This document shows positions 48,906 through 62,250 of a stretch of 64,000 nucleotides of DNA, piece by piece. The notes under the pieces were generated by a model. It saw only the letters and a list, made by a program, of their open reading frames with translations. It was not told where the DNA came from and searched no databases. How positions within the stretch are numbered: the first letter of the stretch is position 1; each line of letters begins with the position of its first letter. The translations under genes were made by a program, and so were the position numbers. Origin of the DNA: Entomortierella parvispora (lineage: Eukaryota; Mortierellomycota; Mortierellomycetes; Mortierellales; Mortierellaceae); NCBI GenBank assembly GCA_963573315.1, contig OY752146.1:806001-870000 (forward strand), in the 5' to 3' direction.

Positions 48906-49315
48906 AACAACAGCAGCAGTCTCGTCAGTACCAACAACCTCCGATCGACGATGGTCAGTCTTCGCACTCTGTGGACGATATTCCCCATGGTTCTTTGAAT
49001 GATCAGCGGAGCGATATGTTTGCATTTGATGAGGGCAGTGTTGGCAGCGGCAACAGGTATTCCAATGGCAGAAATCCTTTCCGGGAAACTACTCCTCAAG
49101 TATCGTCTGCCTTTTTGCCTCCAAGAAGACAGGATAGCTCAGGAACCGGCGTGAGCAGTATGAATGCGAGTAGACGAACTTTGGCCTCATCCAAAACGAG
49201 CCACCGGTCAGGTCCACCTAGCAGGAGCCAAAGTTTGCAGCAGAACGATAAACTCAGCTCCCGCGGCGATCTCACGGACCATGAATCGATACCCGACGAA
49301 GAACAGATTGATTAG
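43492..49315 (+). CDS. Large ArAE-family (BRE4-like, DUF2421) multi-pass membrane protein
   Basis: Exons 43492-44267, 44375-45081, 45164-45341, 45448-46745 and 46812-49315 give 1,820 residues. Two membrane blocks are visible, one in exons 2-3 (LKASLAYLFACLVSF, AASSAVFFNPAKSLGRM, GLCAISFGVVVCVASML, VVSVVVFGGGSTFIVAY, MLLGVIIAVLTCIFLWP) and one in exon 5 (KSALSAIVLLTPAF, WALISMLIIMVPTVGGTN, GVAIYLLFPANEIMLPL, VAVSVGVIIGVGVTSYIWP). Between and after them lie long cytosolic helical regions. This is the layout of fungal BRE4-like/aromatic-acid-exporter relatives, usually linked to brefeldin A sensitivity; its substrate is unknown. The 250-residue N-terminus and the C-terminus are low-complexity; the C-terminus has a run of about 25 Gln. 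Intron 2 seems to use a GC donor (GCAAGT). Confidence 0.85.
48846..48922 (+). repeat. CAA/CAG trinucleotide repeat coding for polyglutamine
   Basis: An interrupted CAA/CAG tract codes for about 25 Gln in the C-terminal tail of the ArAE/BRE4-like protein. Mixed CAA and CAG codons should make it more stable than a pure repeat. Confidence 0.9.
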
Positions 49316-49872
49316 TTTTTGGTGGGATACGTTTGTTTGACCTACCGTTTAAATCCAAGTCCCCGCGTCATCTTTCGTACCATGCCCGTCATCCTCTAGT
49401 AACGCTACCAGCATCCATGTGTTCCCCGTTCCATTACCAACGCCGCCGAGATGACTAACAATCATACTGGTAACGCCATTACCGCCACTCCACCGGCTCG
49501 TACCTTTCCAACTCACATTTTCTTTTGCTAAATTTTGAGTAAAACTTATATCGAATTTACAGAGGTAATTTCTCTCTCTCTCCTTTAGTTTCAATTTCTG
49601 TGTAAACCTCTCTCTCACTCTCATTTTTTCCCTCTCTTTTGAGTCCTTATGGATCCCAACACTAACCATACATGTACAATGTTGTAAACGAATAAAAAGA
49701 AATGATGGCGTGCAGCAGTTTATGGGTTTGATGGGTGACAGATGCAGAGGTGGGTGGTGCCTGACACCGGAAAGAGGGTGGAGGTAGACAAGTATCTTTG
49801 ATTTTTGTTTTCTTCTTTGAACTTCCTCCCCCCTTTTCCATGCAAGGCTGGGATCGTTGTTCCTGGGCAGAC
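49316..49872. other. Convergent 3' region between ArAE-like gene and SOF1
   Basis: Two genes end towards each other here. It has a CT-rich run (about 49568-49635) and no recognised gene on either strand. It should hold both 3' UTRs. Confidence 0.55.
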
Positions 49873-51439
49873 TTATTTCTTGACGCCAACGACAGGCTTT
49901 TTCCTCTCCGGTATCCTGTCCTTGAGGTTTTCGGCCTTGGTATGTTTCCGCACGTTCTCTTCCTTGACTTTCCGGCTCTGGATCATAATAGCCTTCTTTT
50001 TTGTAGCAGTCTGGATAGCCTTTGGTACATTGCGATGACGGTTGATCCTCCTGATCTCGGGTACGCTCGAGAACTTTTCCTTGAGCTTGTCTGCATACTC
50101 GAGATGGGCACGCTCCCTGTAATCCTTGACACCCATCTTCTCGGACGCACGAGCCTTCCACAAACGCACGTTGCCATCATCGGAGCCTGACAAAACATAC
50201 TTGTTGTCCATAGTGTATAAAACAGAGAACACTCTCTGCATACGGTTGGTGTGGTAGATATCTCTAGAGTGTCCTTGACGAGCGTTGAACAGGCGCACAG
50301 TACGGTCATATCCACCAGTGACAATCTCCTCTCCTGTAGGCGAGTAATCGACAGACATGCTAAAAACAAACATTGGAGAAAAGAGATGGGGTTGATCGTC
50401 AGTACAAGGGATCATCTACCGTAAATCGCTCTAGTAAAACAACAAACGTAAACGTACACAGCAGACACATGGTCCTTGAGGATGTTTTGTGCCTTATCCA
50501 TCTTGCGCATATCGAAAGCATAGACGTTGTGATCTTCGTTGGCGGCCATAAAGTTGAAGGCTTCCATGGGGTTCCAAGCGATAGCGTTTGTTCTCATGGC
50601 AAGGACCAACTTTGTGACGGGTTGCGAGGTTCGGAGATCGTACAAGATGATGGTGCGATCCGATCCAGTAGAGGCAATGATGTTCTTCTCAGTCTGGTTA
50701 AACTTGACAGTGTTGATGGTATCGACTCCCCAGTTCAAAGTTTGTACAGGCTCTGCACGGTCATGGTCCCAGATATCAATGGCAGATCCAGAGGTTGCAA
50801 AAATGTTGTCGGAGCGATGATGTGAAATGCCACTGAAAGCATTCTTGCCTGTGTACATTGCTACGGGAGTTGTAGATCCTGTCCCGTTCTCTTCTGGGTC
50901 CCAAATCTTGACTGTCCTGTCGTTGGAGCAACTCAAGAAGCGTGTTCCTTCCAAGAAGCTGGACACACCCGTGATCATAGCCTTATGGCCCACAGTGGAC
51001 CAAAGGGATTTTTGCTCTGAAAGACTCCACATCCTCAAGTCGCCGTCACCTCCTCCAGAGACGAGCCAGTCCAGTTTCTTGGGGTGTTTGGCCATGCAGT
51101 AAACACCGTCCACATGTCCTGAAAGAGCGCCGATGAAGGGCTTGGCAAACATGCGCTCGACTTTGGTGGCATTGAGGGCACGCTGGTACTCGCGAGCCTT
51201 CTCAAAGGGATGGAGGGTGGGGTCGAGGTTACGCTGAATCTTGTGGATATCATTGGAACGCTCACGGGTGGCCTCCTCCGCGCTGCGAGAGAGGACCTTT
51301 ACTTTCTGTGAATGGATAGGTGTAGAAGATGGTTAGAGGGGGAGTTGAGGGTTTGCATGCTTGCATGCATTCAACCAGTATAAAAGTCATGCATAGACTC
51401 GAGAGGGTAAGCTAATGCATGTTTGTGTACACGAACCAT
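49873..51439 (-). CDS. SOF1: SOF1/DCAF13 WD-repeat ribosome biogenesis factor
   Basis: This nucleolar component of the small-subunit processome is needed for 18S rRNA maturation. Exons 51439-51437, 51305-50458 and 50359-49873 give 445 residues, the same length as human DCAF13. Family landmarks are KVKVLSRS, LDPTLHPFEKAREYQRALNATKVERMFAKPF, WD repeats such as GHVDGVYCMAKHPKKLDWLVSGGGDGDLRMW and MRTNAIAWNPMEAFNFMAANEDHNVYAFDMR, then SVDYSPTGEEIVTGGYDRTVRLF, YHTNRMQRVFSV, and the basic C-terminal IRRINRHRNVPKAIQ. The model has only the ATG codon in exon 1, followed by an intron with donor GTTCGT; this restores the conserved M-KVK start. Confidence 0.94.
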
Positions 51440-51748
51440 GATGAGCGAGAGCGGTAGGTGGTTGCTTTAGTAGTCAGGGGGGTAGAGCGTCAAGTATAAA
51501 GAAAGATGGAGGATGAGAAATGGACGGATGGATGCTATGGATGGTGTGTTGCGAGCGGTTGTTTGCTGTCAATGGACACTGTGTGCCAACAGAAAGTAGA
51601 GGAAAAAGAAAAAAAAAAAAAGACAAACAGGTGGCTTGGCTCTGTTGTGTTTTTTTCTTTTTTTTTACTAGGGAGCTTTCCTGCTTCTGCAGAGTTCATT
51701 CATTCACTTCCATCTCCATCCCCTTCCCCCACCCCTTCGACTCACATA
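51440..51748. promoter_or_regulatory. Divergent promoter region SOF1 / NOC2
   Basis: This 309-bp segment separates the start codons of two divergently transcribed nucleolar ribosome-assembly genes. It has an A-rich run near 51600-51625, a T run near 51645-51666 and a CT-rich leader before the NOC2 ATG. Shared control is plausible but no factor site was identified. Confidence 0.6.
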
Positions 51749-54486
51749 ATGGCAAAGGCAAAGAAGGCGACCATCAAGTTCCAAAAGAACCATCTCAAGA
51801 CTGCCATTGAGCAGCGCCGGAAGAAGCAGAAGGCCACCCAGATTTACAAGAAGCGCAATCCCAAAAAGTTTGGCCGTGGTGCCACTGGTGGCGACGACAA
51901 TGAGGCCGAGGAGAACGACGAAGAGATGCAGGATGACGACGCCGAGAAGAACGACTCTGGCGATGAAAAGTAATTCCCTTTCCCCCCTACCCCGAACTTC
52001 TTCTCCTCTTACACGACCCCCATGCTGCTACTCGTATCTTGCCTCTCCTTCCTGTCCTTGCAACACCAGCCCCTGGGAGCGAGCACTCTGTTTTGTTTGA
52101 CTATGGCAGATCAGCAACATCATACACAACGTTCAGAGTACTAACCGCCTAGGTTTTGATTTCCTGCCTTTGTTTTATTTTCAGGTCAAAGGATGTGAGC
52201 GTAGACGAGTTCTTCAACAACGACCTCGACTCTGATGACGAGGAACCAGAATCCGACAACGAGGATTTCGCTGGCATTGACACAATCGTCGAGGAGGATG
52301 ACGGATCAGACATGGAGGCTCCAAAGCCCAAGAAGCAGACTGCTGCCGAGAAGCAGAAGCAAGCTGCCAAAGAGGAGGCTGCCAAGAAGATTCAGTTGGA
52401 TGCTTTGAAGGAGAAGGACCCCGAGTTCTACAAGTACTTGCAGGAGAACGACCAAGAGCTTCTTGCTTTTGACGGTGAGATGGAGGACTTGGTCAGCGAA
52501 GAAGAAGAGGAGGACGAGGATGAGGATGAAGATGAGGAAGATGAGGAAGATGAGGATATGGAAGGCAGTGATGAGGAGATGGAGGATGTTTCCAGCAAGG
52601 TATGTTGACTGAACATGTTCAGCGCCTTTATTATTTTGACGTTTACACGATCCTCTTCGAGTTCTCTCTATTAACATCTTTTAATTTGAAACTTTTTAGA
52701 AGAAGGGCAAGAAGGCTCGTGAGGTGGAGGAGGAAGAAACCATGGACGGCATTCCCTTGGTAACCAAGGATATGGTTGCTACGTGGCAGGCCGCCTTGAT
52801 TGAAAAGAAGTCTCTCCGCGCTTTGCGTCGACTTTTGCTTGCTTTCCGTGCTGGAGCTCACTTGCACGACGCCGAGGATGACCGTACATACGCATACAAG
52901 ATCAACAGCCCTGTGGTCTTTAACAAACTTGTGGTCGCATGTTTGAAGCATATTATCCCTACCTTGGATCACCACTTGCCCGTCCAGACTACCTCCGGCG
53001 GCAAGGCAAAGCCCGTCAACTCTGGATCCAAATACACCACCCTTCAGCCCTTGATCAAGTCTTTCCTTCAGAACACATTGTTCTTGCTCAAGGAATTGAC
53101 CGATCAAGAGATGATTTACTTTGTGGTCCGCGAGTCCGAGAAGGCTATTCGTTACCTCGTTGGATTCCCCAAGATTGCCAAGGACTTGTTGAAGGTAGGA
53201 TTCGGGAACTTGTTTTCCATAGAACACAAGTGAAGTCAACTGTGATATGATATTGATTTTAACCTGTATTTTGTTATGTTCTTCAGCACTTGTTGTTTTT
53301 GTGGTCCACAGGCACAGATCGCGTCCGTATCATCTCATTCTTGACCATCCGCACAATGTGCTTGCAGCTCGGTTCCAACTACTTGGATTTGGCTCTTAAG
53401 GGCGTGTACCTCACTTTTGTTCGCTCCGCTAAGACGACGACCATGCACACCCTTCCTCACTTGCACTTGATGCAAAACTGTGTCGCTCAGCTCTACGGTT
53501 TGGATATGGAGCGCTCATACCAGCATGGATTCGTCTACGTTCGTCAGCTCGCCATTCACCTTCGTAATGCTGTGTTGGTCAAGACCAAGGAATCGTTCAA
53601 GGCAGTTTACAACTGGCAGTACCTGCACTGCTTGGGTCTTTGGGCTCAGGTCGTTTCCACTCACGCTCTCAACAACGCTGGCCAGCCCACTGCCATTCAC
53701 TCGCTCGTTTACCCCTTGGTCCAGGTCTCACTGGGAGCCCTGCGCCTCATCCCCACCTCGACCTATTACCCTCTTCGCTTCCAGATTATCCGCAACTTGA
53801 TCCAGGTGGTCGAGAACACGGGTACGTTTATTCCCCTGGCGCCTTTCCTGTTCGAGGTCTTGGAGGGAGGAGAGATGAAGAGACCCGGTCGCAAGGGAAC
53901 CTTGAAGCCATTGGAGTGGGATTTGGGCTTCAAGTGCAGCAAGGATTATAAGGGCTCGCGCGTTTACCAGGACGGTACAGGAGAGCAGGTGTACGAGCTC
54001 ATGATCGAATACTTTGCATTGTTCAGCACGTCCATCTCATTCCCGGAGTTGGTGATCCCCGCCATTGTTCAATTGAAGCGTTTCATCAAGAAGTCAAGTC
54101 TGGTCAAGTTGACGAAACAGTTTGCAGGCTTGGTCGACAAGTTGGAGCAGAATGCTCGGTTCATTGAGAATGAGCGCAACAAGGCCGATTTCTCGCCAAG
54201 CGACGCTGCCGGTGTTTCTACATTCTTGAAGCATCAAGAGAAGGAAAAGACGCCCCTCGGTGCTTACTGGAAGGGTGTGAAGCGGAGTGTTATGGCTAAG
54301 CGCAAGATGATCGAGGAGGCGCGTCAGGATAGGGCAGCACGAGAGCTGAAGGACGACAAGAACGGTTCCTCATCAGCGGGATCAAGGAAATCCAATGCTG
54401 AGAGCGAGGATGAGGATGATGAGTCATCTATGGATGAGGACGACTTGGAGGAGGTCGGAGGAGATGATGATGAGGACAGCGAATAG
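51749..54486 (+). CDS. NOC2: Nucleolar complex protein 2 (NOC2)
   Basis: This is a pre-60S assembly factor acting with Noc1 and Noc3 in the nucleolus. Exons 51749-51969, 52185-52599, 52700-53194 and 53287-54486 give 776 residues. The N-terminus is basic (MAKAKKATIKFQKNHLK) and then strongly acidic (SVDEFFNNDLDSDDEEPESDNED, a Glu/Asp run at 52498-52557). The conserved helical body includes DPEFYKYLQENDQELLAFD, TYAYKINSPVVFNKLVVACLKHIIPTLDHHL, LFLWSTGTDRVRIISFLTIR, GVYLTFVRSAK and NWQYLHCLGLWAQVVS. The C-terminus is acidic. The exon 4 acceptor was set at CTTCAG (53286); a second AG (CCACAG, near 53311) would delete a conserved segment. Confidence 0.95.
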
Positions 54487-55854
54487 AAGGGCTATCCGTC
54501 CAAAAGGATAAAGAGAGGATGAGCAGAAAAAGCAAACACAACAGCTACAGCAGCCTCGGAACGTGTTGGCGATTTTAAGGTTGCACGCTCACCGCGAGAT
54601 TGATTGTCTATCTTTGTGTCCGTATCCCCGTTCATTTCGTTCTTGCATCAATTCTCCACAAACCCCTATTCTCTCGAGGTTTCTCTTTGACCTCGCATTA
54701 GCATTTTGTTTTCTTTTGTTACATTCCCCCCATACATATTTTCCATATAAGTTTTTTTTTTAAAAAAAAAGACATTTCGCGTCGGATAACTTTTGCATTT
54801 TTCTTGTTATTACAAAACTTATCAAGAAATTATCCATGACATGGTTTTTGTTTGTTGTGGGGTGTCTGCTGTATGAATGTTCCCATTGGAGCACAACGCG
54901 AGGGCTTGTGCAACCAGGCGCAATTGATGGCCTCTTGAGTTTGTGGACAAGCAGTCAAAGACAGACTAGCACTACACCCCAAGAGCAAAATATATGAAGA
55001 AGGGCGAGGAGGACGGACGAGGAAGCCGATAAAGAGGAAGGGAAGGGGGAGCAGGGGGCCCCGAGTGAGCAGCCTCACTGCTCTGTTCGCAAGGTATATG
55101 CTCAGCATTGATCAGCATAGTAAAGACGAAGGTCGAGATGACCTGGATACGGTGTCTCTAGTGAAAAAGAGCCCGCAGTCAAGTGACAGGGACAAAGGGA
55201 TGGAGAGTTTGTTGGCTTGCTCAAGGTCCAACAGCCGAGCAGTGGTCTAGGAACGGCCGCACAAATTATGACAAAGTAGTATCGTTGGCAGAAGACAGGG
55301 TGGCATACAGGGGTCAGACAGGGGTCAGACAGGATTGGTGGAATCATGGTCAAAAGGCACACCCCACACTCACAGACAGACAGGACAGGTGCCTCGCAAG
55401 TGGATGCAGCCAAGGACGCAGGTCTGCAAAGAAATGAACATCGTCAGTGACACCCTGCAGCCATCGCTCTCGGCTCTCGGTCTTTGACCTTGTCCCACTC
55501 TCTTTCATCCTTTGTTGCCTGGCTCTGCTCTCTCTGTTCACCTTTCTTCTTTTCGCTCTTTTCCGTTTTCATTTTTTTCTTCTCTTTTCTTCTCTTCCCC
55601 TCCTGTGGCCCTCCATCCTTGTCTCCATCCCCCTACCTCCATTCTCCCACCCATTCGTTCTCAGTTGCTTGCATCTCCCTCATTCATCGCTTCTCCTGTC
55701 GTCCATTCCCCTCTCTTTCTCTCTCAATCTCTCACGACTACCTCTCCGCCTTCCGCCCTTGTCCTCCTCGCCGAGTCTTTCCTTTCTGGCACACCGCGCC
55801 CTTCGGACATCCAATTCTATTACATATCACCCGCCCTGCTGTATTCTCACAACA
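54487..55854. other. 1.37-kb region between NOC2 and the MFS transporter
   Basis: No gene recognised. It holds the NOC2 3' UTR and a T9/A9 stretch near 54750-54770. A GGGGTCAGACA direct repeat lies near 55311-55331. A long CT-rich leader (about 55540-55760) precedes the transporter start. Open frames here are of low complexity and match nothing. Confidence 0.55.
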
Positions 55855-57297
55855 ATGTCTGTAGAGACTGCCGCCGTGGTCGACTCTGGTGAGGCCGATC
55901 CACAACGTGGGATTCGAGTTTACAGGACATACAAGATTCGATTTTTTGGCCTCTTTTCCATCGTCCTCCTCAACATTGCCACAGGTTTCGTCTGGCTCTC
56001 GTACGCGTCCGTGGCCACCTATGCAGAGGACTACTTGAACTGCGACTCGACTGTCGTGAACCTGACGTCCATCATTTACTTCATTGCATACGTCTTCATG
56101 GCCCCGGTCTCTGGTTGGATGTTTGAAAAGTATGGGATCAGAAAGTCCTTGCTCTTTGGAGGTGTGATCCAGGTGATCGGATCCTGGTTGCGGTATTTCG
56201 CCAACTTTATCGATTCTACCCCTGAGAACAAGGGAGGTCGCATCGCTTTGACATTGATCGGTCAGATCATTGCCTCGGGCGCTCAACCGTACTTTTTGGG
56301 TGTGGTCCCCAAGTATGCCGCCGTCTGGTTCTCAGAGAACGGAAGGACGACCGCAACCATGTTGGGATCAGTCTCGAACGCATTTGCAGCCGCGCTGGCG
56401 CAGCTCATCATCCCGGCCATCACCAACTCGGGCGATACCATGAGCACGACGGTCTTGGTGTGTGCTATCCTGTCCACAGTCGCCATCATCCCAGCATTCT
56501 TTATGAGTGAGCGACCCCCAACACCCCCTTCAGCCTCGGCCGAGCAGGCCTTGCAGGAGACCATGGAGGAGCCTTTCTCGGTTTCGTTGAAGAAGGTCCT
56601 GGTCAACAGACAGTTCTTGTTGCTGATGATTGTCTTTGGTTCCTTTGTGGCCGTCTTCAATTCTGTGACCTCGTTGATCTCTCAGTTCACGAGCCCATTT
56701 GGATATTCGACGGACGAGGCTGGTTATATGGGCGCAGCAATGGTTGTGGCTGGATTGGTCGGTGCCGGTATCGCAGGACCTGTGATTGACAGATACAAAC
56801 AATACAAGTCCTTGATCAAGACCTTGGTCCCCGTCACGGCCTTGTCCATCGTGGCATTTGTCTTTGCGGTCCGCAAGAACGACATGGTGGGTATCATGGT
56901 GGTCTCGGTCATCATGGGCTTGTCTGCTTTCGCCGTCCTGCCTGCTGCTTTGGAGATGGCCGTCGAGATGACTTTCCCAGTCACACCCGCTTCTTCGGCC
57001 TCGATCCTCTGGGCTTTTGGACAGTTGATGGGCGTCATTTTCTTGTTGGCCCTTGGAGCTCTTCAGAATGACAGCTTGTCGGCAACCAAGAATATCAACC
57101 CTCCGCTCATCTTCATGGCTGTCTGGTGTGTCCTGGTGATTGTGCCCGTCTTCATGATCAACTCTCCTTACAAGCGGATGGAATACGAGAAGCAGTCGCG
57201 TATTAACGATCAGATCGCTTATGACCAGTCCGCAACCGTACAAGTGCAGGAAGACAAAACCAAGGAAGAGTTTGTTGGGGAGCAGACCGAAAAATAA
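55855..57297 (+). CDS. MFS transporter of the SLC49 (FLVCR/DIRC2) type
   Basis: This single-exon gene codes for 480 residues with about 12 hydrophobic segments in two halves. The first half has RFFGLFSIVLLNIATGFVWLSYASVA, a Cys-containing loop (DYLNCDSTVVNLTSIIYFIAYVFMAPVSGWMFEKYGIR) and GSWLRYFAN, which resemble FLVCR/SLC49 proteins. The central cytosolic loop (ERPPTPPSASAEQ) is followed by six more segments (for example GYMGAAMVVAGLVGAGIAGPVIDRYKQYK). Family members move haem, choline or other small molecules, so the substrate stays open. The start is set by CAACAATG at 55855; upstream in-frame sequence is a pyrimidine-rich leader rather than protein. Confidence 0.85.
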   Translation: MSVETAAVVDSGEADPQRGIRVYRTYKIRFFGLFSIVLLNIATGFVWLSYASVATYAEDYLNCDSTVVNLTSIIYFIAYVFMAPVSGWMFEKYGIRKSLLFGGVIQVIGSWLRYFANFIDSTPENKGGRIALTLIGQIIASGAQPYFLGVVPKYAAVWFSENGRTTATMLGSVSNAFAAALAQLIIPAITNSGDTMSTTVLVCAILSTVAIIPAFFMSERPPTPPSASAEQALQETMEEPFSVSLKKVLVNRQFLLLMIVFGSFVAVFNSVTSLISQFTSPFGYSTDEAGYMGAAMVVAGLVGAGIAGPVIDRYKQYKSLIKTLVPVTALSIVAFVFAVRKNDMVGIMVVSVIMGLSAFAVLPAALEMAVEMTFPVTPASSASILWAFGQLMGVIFLLALGALQNDSLSATKNINPPLIFMAVWCVLVIVPVFMINSPYKRMEYEKQSRINDQIAYDQSATVQVQEDKTKEEFVGEQTEK

Positions 57298-57474
57298 AAA
57301 CGTCGTCGCGAGAAGCATGCCCGTCGCCACACAAATGGTGGCTTAGCTGGGCAAAATCGTGTTTTCATTTGACCATCTCGTTTGACCGTTCACTTTCACG
57401 TCACTCCTACCAGGATGAACGCTTATACCGTTGCACATTGCACATTGTAGACATTGAGCTGAACTATTGAGATA

Positions 57475-57867
57475 TTGAACCATTCTCATGTTAAGAAAAA
57501 CGCTGGAAAGAAAGTGGGTCAGGTTTCCAACGACGGGGTTGCCCGCGATAAGTTCATGGTTTCGTGGTGTCTGTCCTTCAAGGCTCTTATTCACGCTAAG
57601 ACAGAGGAGGACTTCGAGCCCCGTCTTGTTTGTCTTGGGGCTAATGCAGGCCTACCGGAGAATAGGTTGAAGACCACTTTTATCTACATCAACACTCATT
57701 GGATCGGACTCAAACAACGGTCCGTTCACGCATGGAGAGACATGCATCGTCGTTTTGACCACTTCTCGACATCTATCTACGATGGAGTCTGCAAAAAGTT
57801 TATTGACCAGCGTGGAGGGTCCACAGCTCATTCACTGGCATGCCTTGAGGACTATCTCAACAATTAG
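57475..57867 (+). pseudogene. Relic of a MULE-type transposase C-terminal region
   Basis: A 130-codon open stretch includes FMVSWCLSFKALIHAKTEEDFE and, further on, VHAWRDMHRRFDHFSTSIYDGVCKKFID. This order resembles the part after the DDE domain in Mutator-like transposases, where an HAW...HFG...TS..EG segment is usual. Catalytic parts are absent and the usual EGAH motif has decayed to DGVCK, so this should be a fragment without activity. The identification comes from pattern memory only. Confidence 0.5.
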
Positions 57868-58201
57868 TTAAGAGGATCATGAGTGGGCATGGGCGAGAAG
57901 ACGCACGCCTCGCACATCTTCGAGAGGTTAGGGGCCAGAAGGATCTCCACACCAGTATCTTCTGTCGAGACAAGAACAGAGCAGTCGCCCACAGAGCCAG
58001 ATACAGGTTGGTGCGATGTTATGTTCTGGCCCTGAAGAGCCAATCTATATTGTATTGAACCTGCATCCATTACTCATCCGGCGTCTCTGATAATGATGAT
58101 GTGCTATAGATGTTGATATATCGTTGTTTACTCACGCGTCAAGTCGACGCCATTTCTATACCTTGATAGATGTTATCTTTCAGAAGGTATAACAAGCACC
58201 C
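57868..58201. other. Gap between two relic ORFs
   Basis: No gene or repeat recognised; low similarity to anything I know. Probably non-coding remains of the same mobile DNA. Confidence 0.4.
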
Positions 58202-58651
58202 GTGCTGACTGTTAGCAATGGCAATTCTGATGCTAACTTTGAGGCTCTTGCCTTTGTCCCATGTAGTCAAAAAGACACCTGCGAACCTCCCGTCATTGAT
58301 CCTTCCTGGTCTCTCGAAGAACCACAAAGAACTCTACAAGGCGGCATTATGCGCAAGCCTGGACGACAGGTTACTGAATCTGAGTTTGGGTCCATAACAA
58401 CGACTGTGTCAGGAACAAAAGTGGATATGAGTCTAAGGATCAAAGTCAACAACGAATGGCGGAGCGAAATCATAGTGTTCGAGTTCAAAACTGCGAGTAC
58501 CAGTCAACATGCCTGCAATATCCAGCAGAGGAAATCCGTCCGCTTAAATGCTGCCATTCTTGTAGATCTTGGGGACCGCGGTCTGGACGTTACTCGTCAT
58601 TATCCAGTAGTTGCGGAAGGCAAAAGCCTCAACATAACTTTTACACATTGA
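58202..58651 (+). pseudogene. Fragment resembling a PD-(D/E)XK nuclease-like domain protein
   Basis: The 149-codon frame contains KVDMSLRIK, then EIIVFEFKT, then QQRKSVRLNAAILVDL. A spaced Asp followed by hydrophobic-E-F-K is the pattern of the PD-(D/E)XK nuclease fold. Fragments of this sort occur in large, rapidly changing gene families of Mortierella- and Glomus-type fungi (inference). It has no clear start context or promoter and sits beside a transposase relic, so it is listed as a broken copy. Confidence 0.4.
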
Positions 58652-58894
58652 GGCGATATGGCGATGTACTTTTCGACATTATTCGACTCGACTGGTAATG
58701 AAGTCGAATAAGCACCGAATAAATAAAAATCGGATCGGATAATATCTCTATCAGTCGAGTCGGATTCGAATATGTCTTTTGGTTATCGAGACAAGAAGAA
58801 GGGTCTTTATGTTTTCGTGATGCTAAACTATGCTGTTGAAAAATACAAAGTTTTCTATGTTTTAAGATGGGTGGGAGAGGAGGGGGAATTTGAA

Positions 58895-61827
<2,933 letters not shown>

Positions 61828-62250
61828 GGCTGTTGATATAAAAAGTGTGCAGGAAGGAAAAGAGGGAGTGGGGAGCGTAGCGCAGAAGAAAAAAAAAAAA
61901 AGAACAGGCAAGAGACGGAGAGGAAGGATGAATGAGAGGAATGAAGGAATGAAGGAAGGAGATGAGGACGAAGAAGAGGAGAGAGAGTGTGTGTGAGAGT
62001 GAGACGGAAAGAAAGAAAGAGAAAAAAAAGAAAGTAGGAAGCTACCAGGGGTCGGCTAGTTCCCGAGGCCACTTTTTATCTTTGTTCGCATGTGTGTGCG
62101 TGCTTGTTTCCTTCTTCAGATAACATTGCGAACGAATCGCGTGGGCGGACCATGACTGCCCTTTTGATCTAAATCATTGTGACTCTCCGAACTCAAAAAT
62201 GCGGGGTTCCAGTTTTTGTATTTTTCGTTTGCTTGATCTTTGCTGTTTGA
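61828..62250. other. Intergenic region upstream of ARG5,6
   Basis: This holds the ARG5,6 promoter and leader and the 3' end of the HECT-ligase gene, both on the minus strand. It has a purine-rich plus strand (A/G runs 61880-62040). No gene seen. Confidence 0.5.

Noticed and set aside
53287-53311. Alternative NOC2 exon 4 acceptor at CCACAG (about 53311)
   Set aside because: It would remove the conserved HLLFLWST segment; the CTTCAG acceptor keeps it and the frame.
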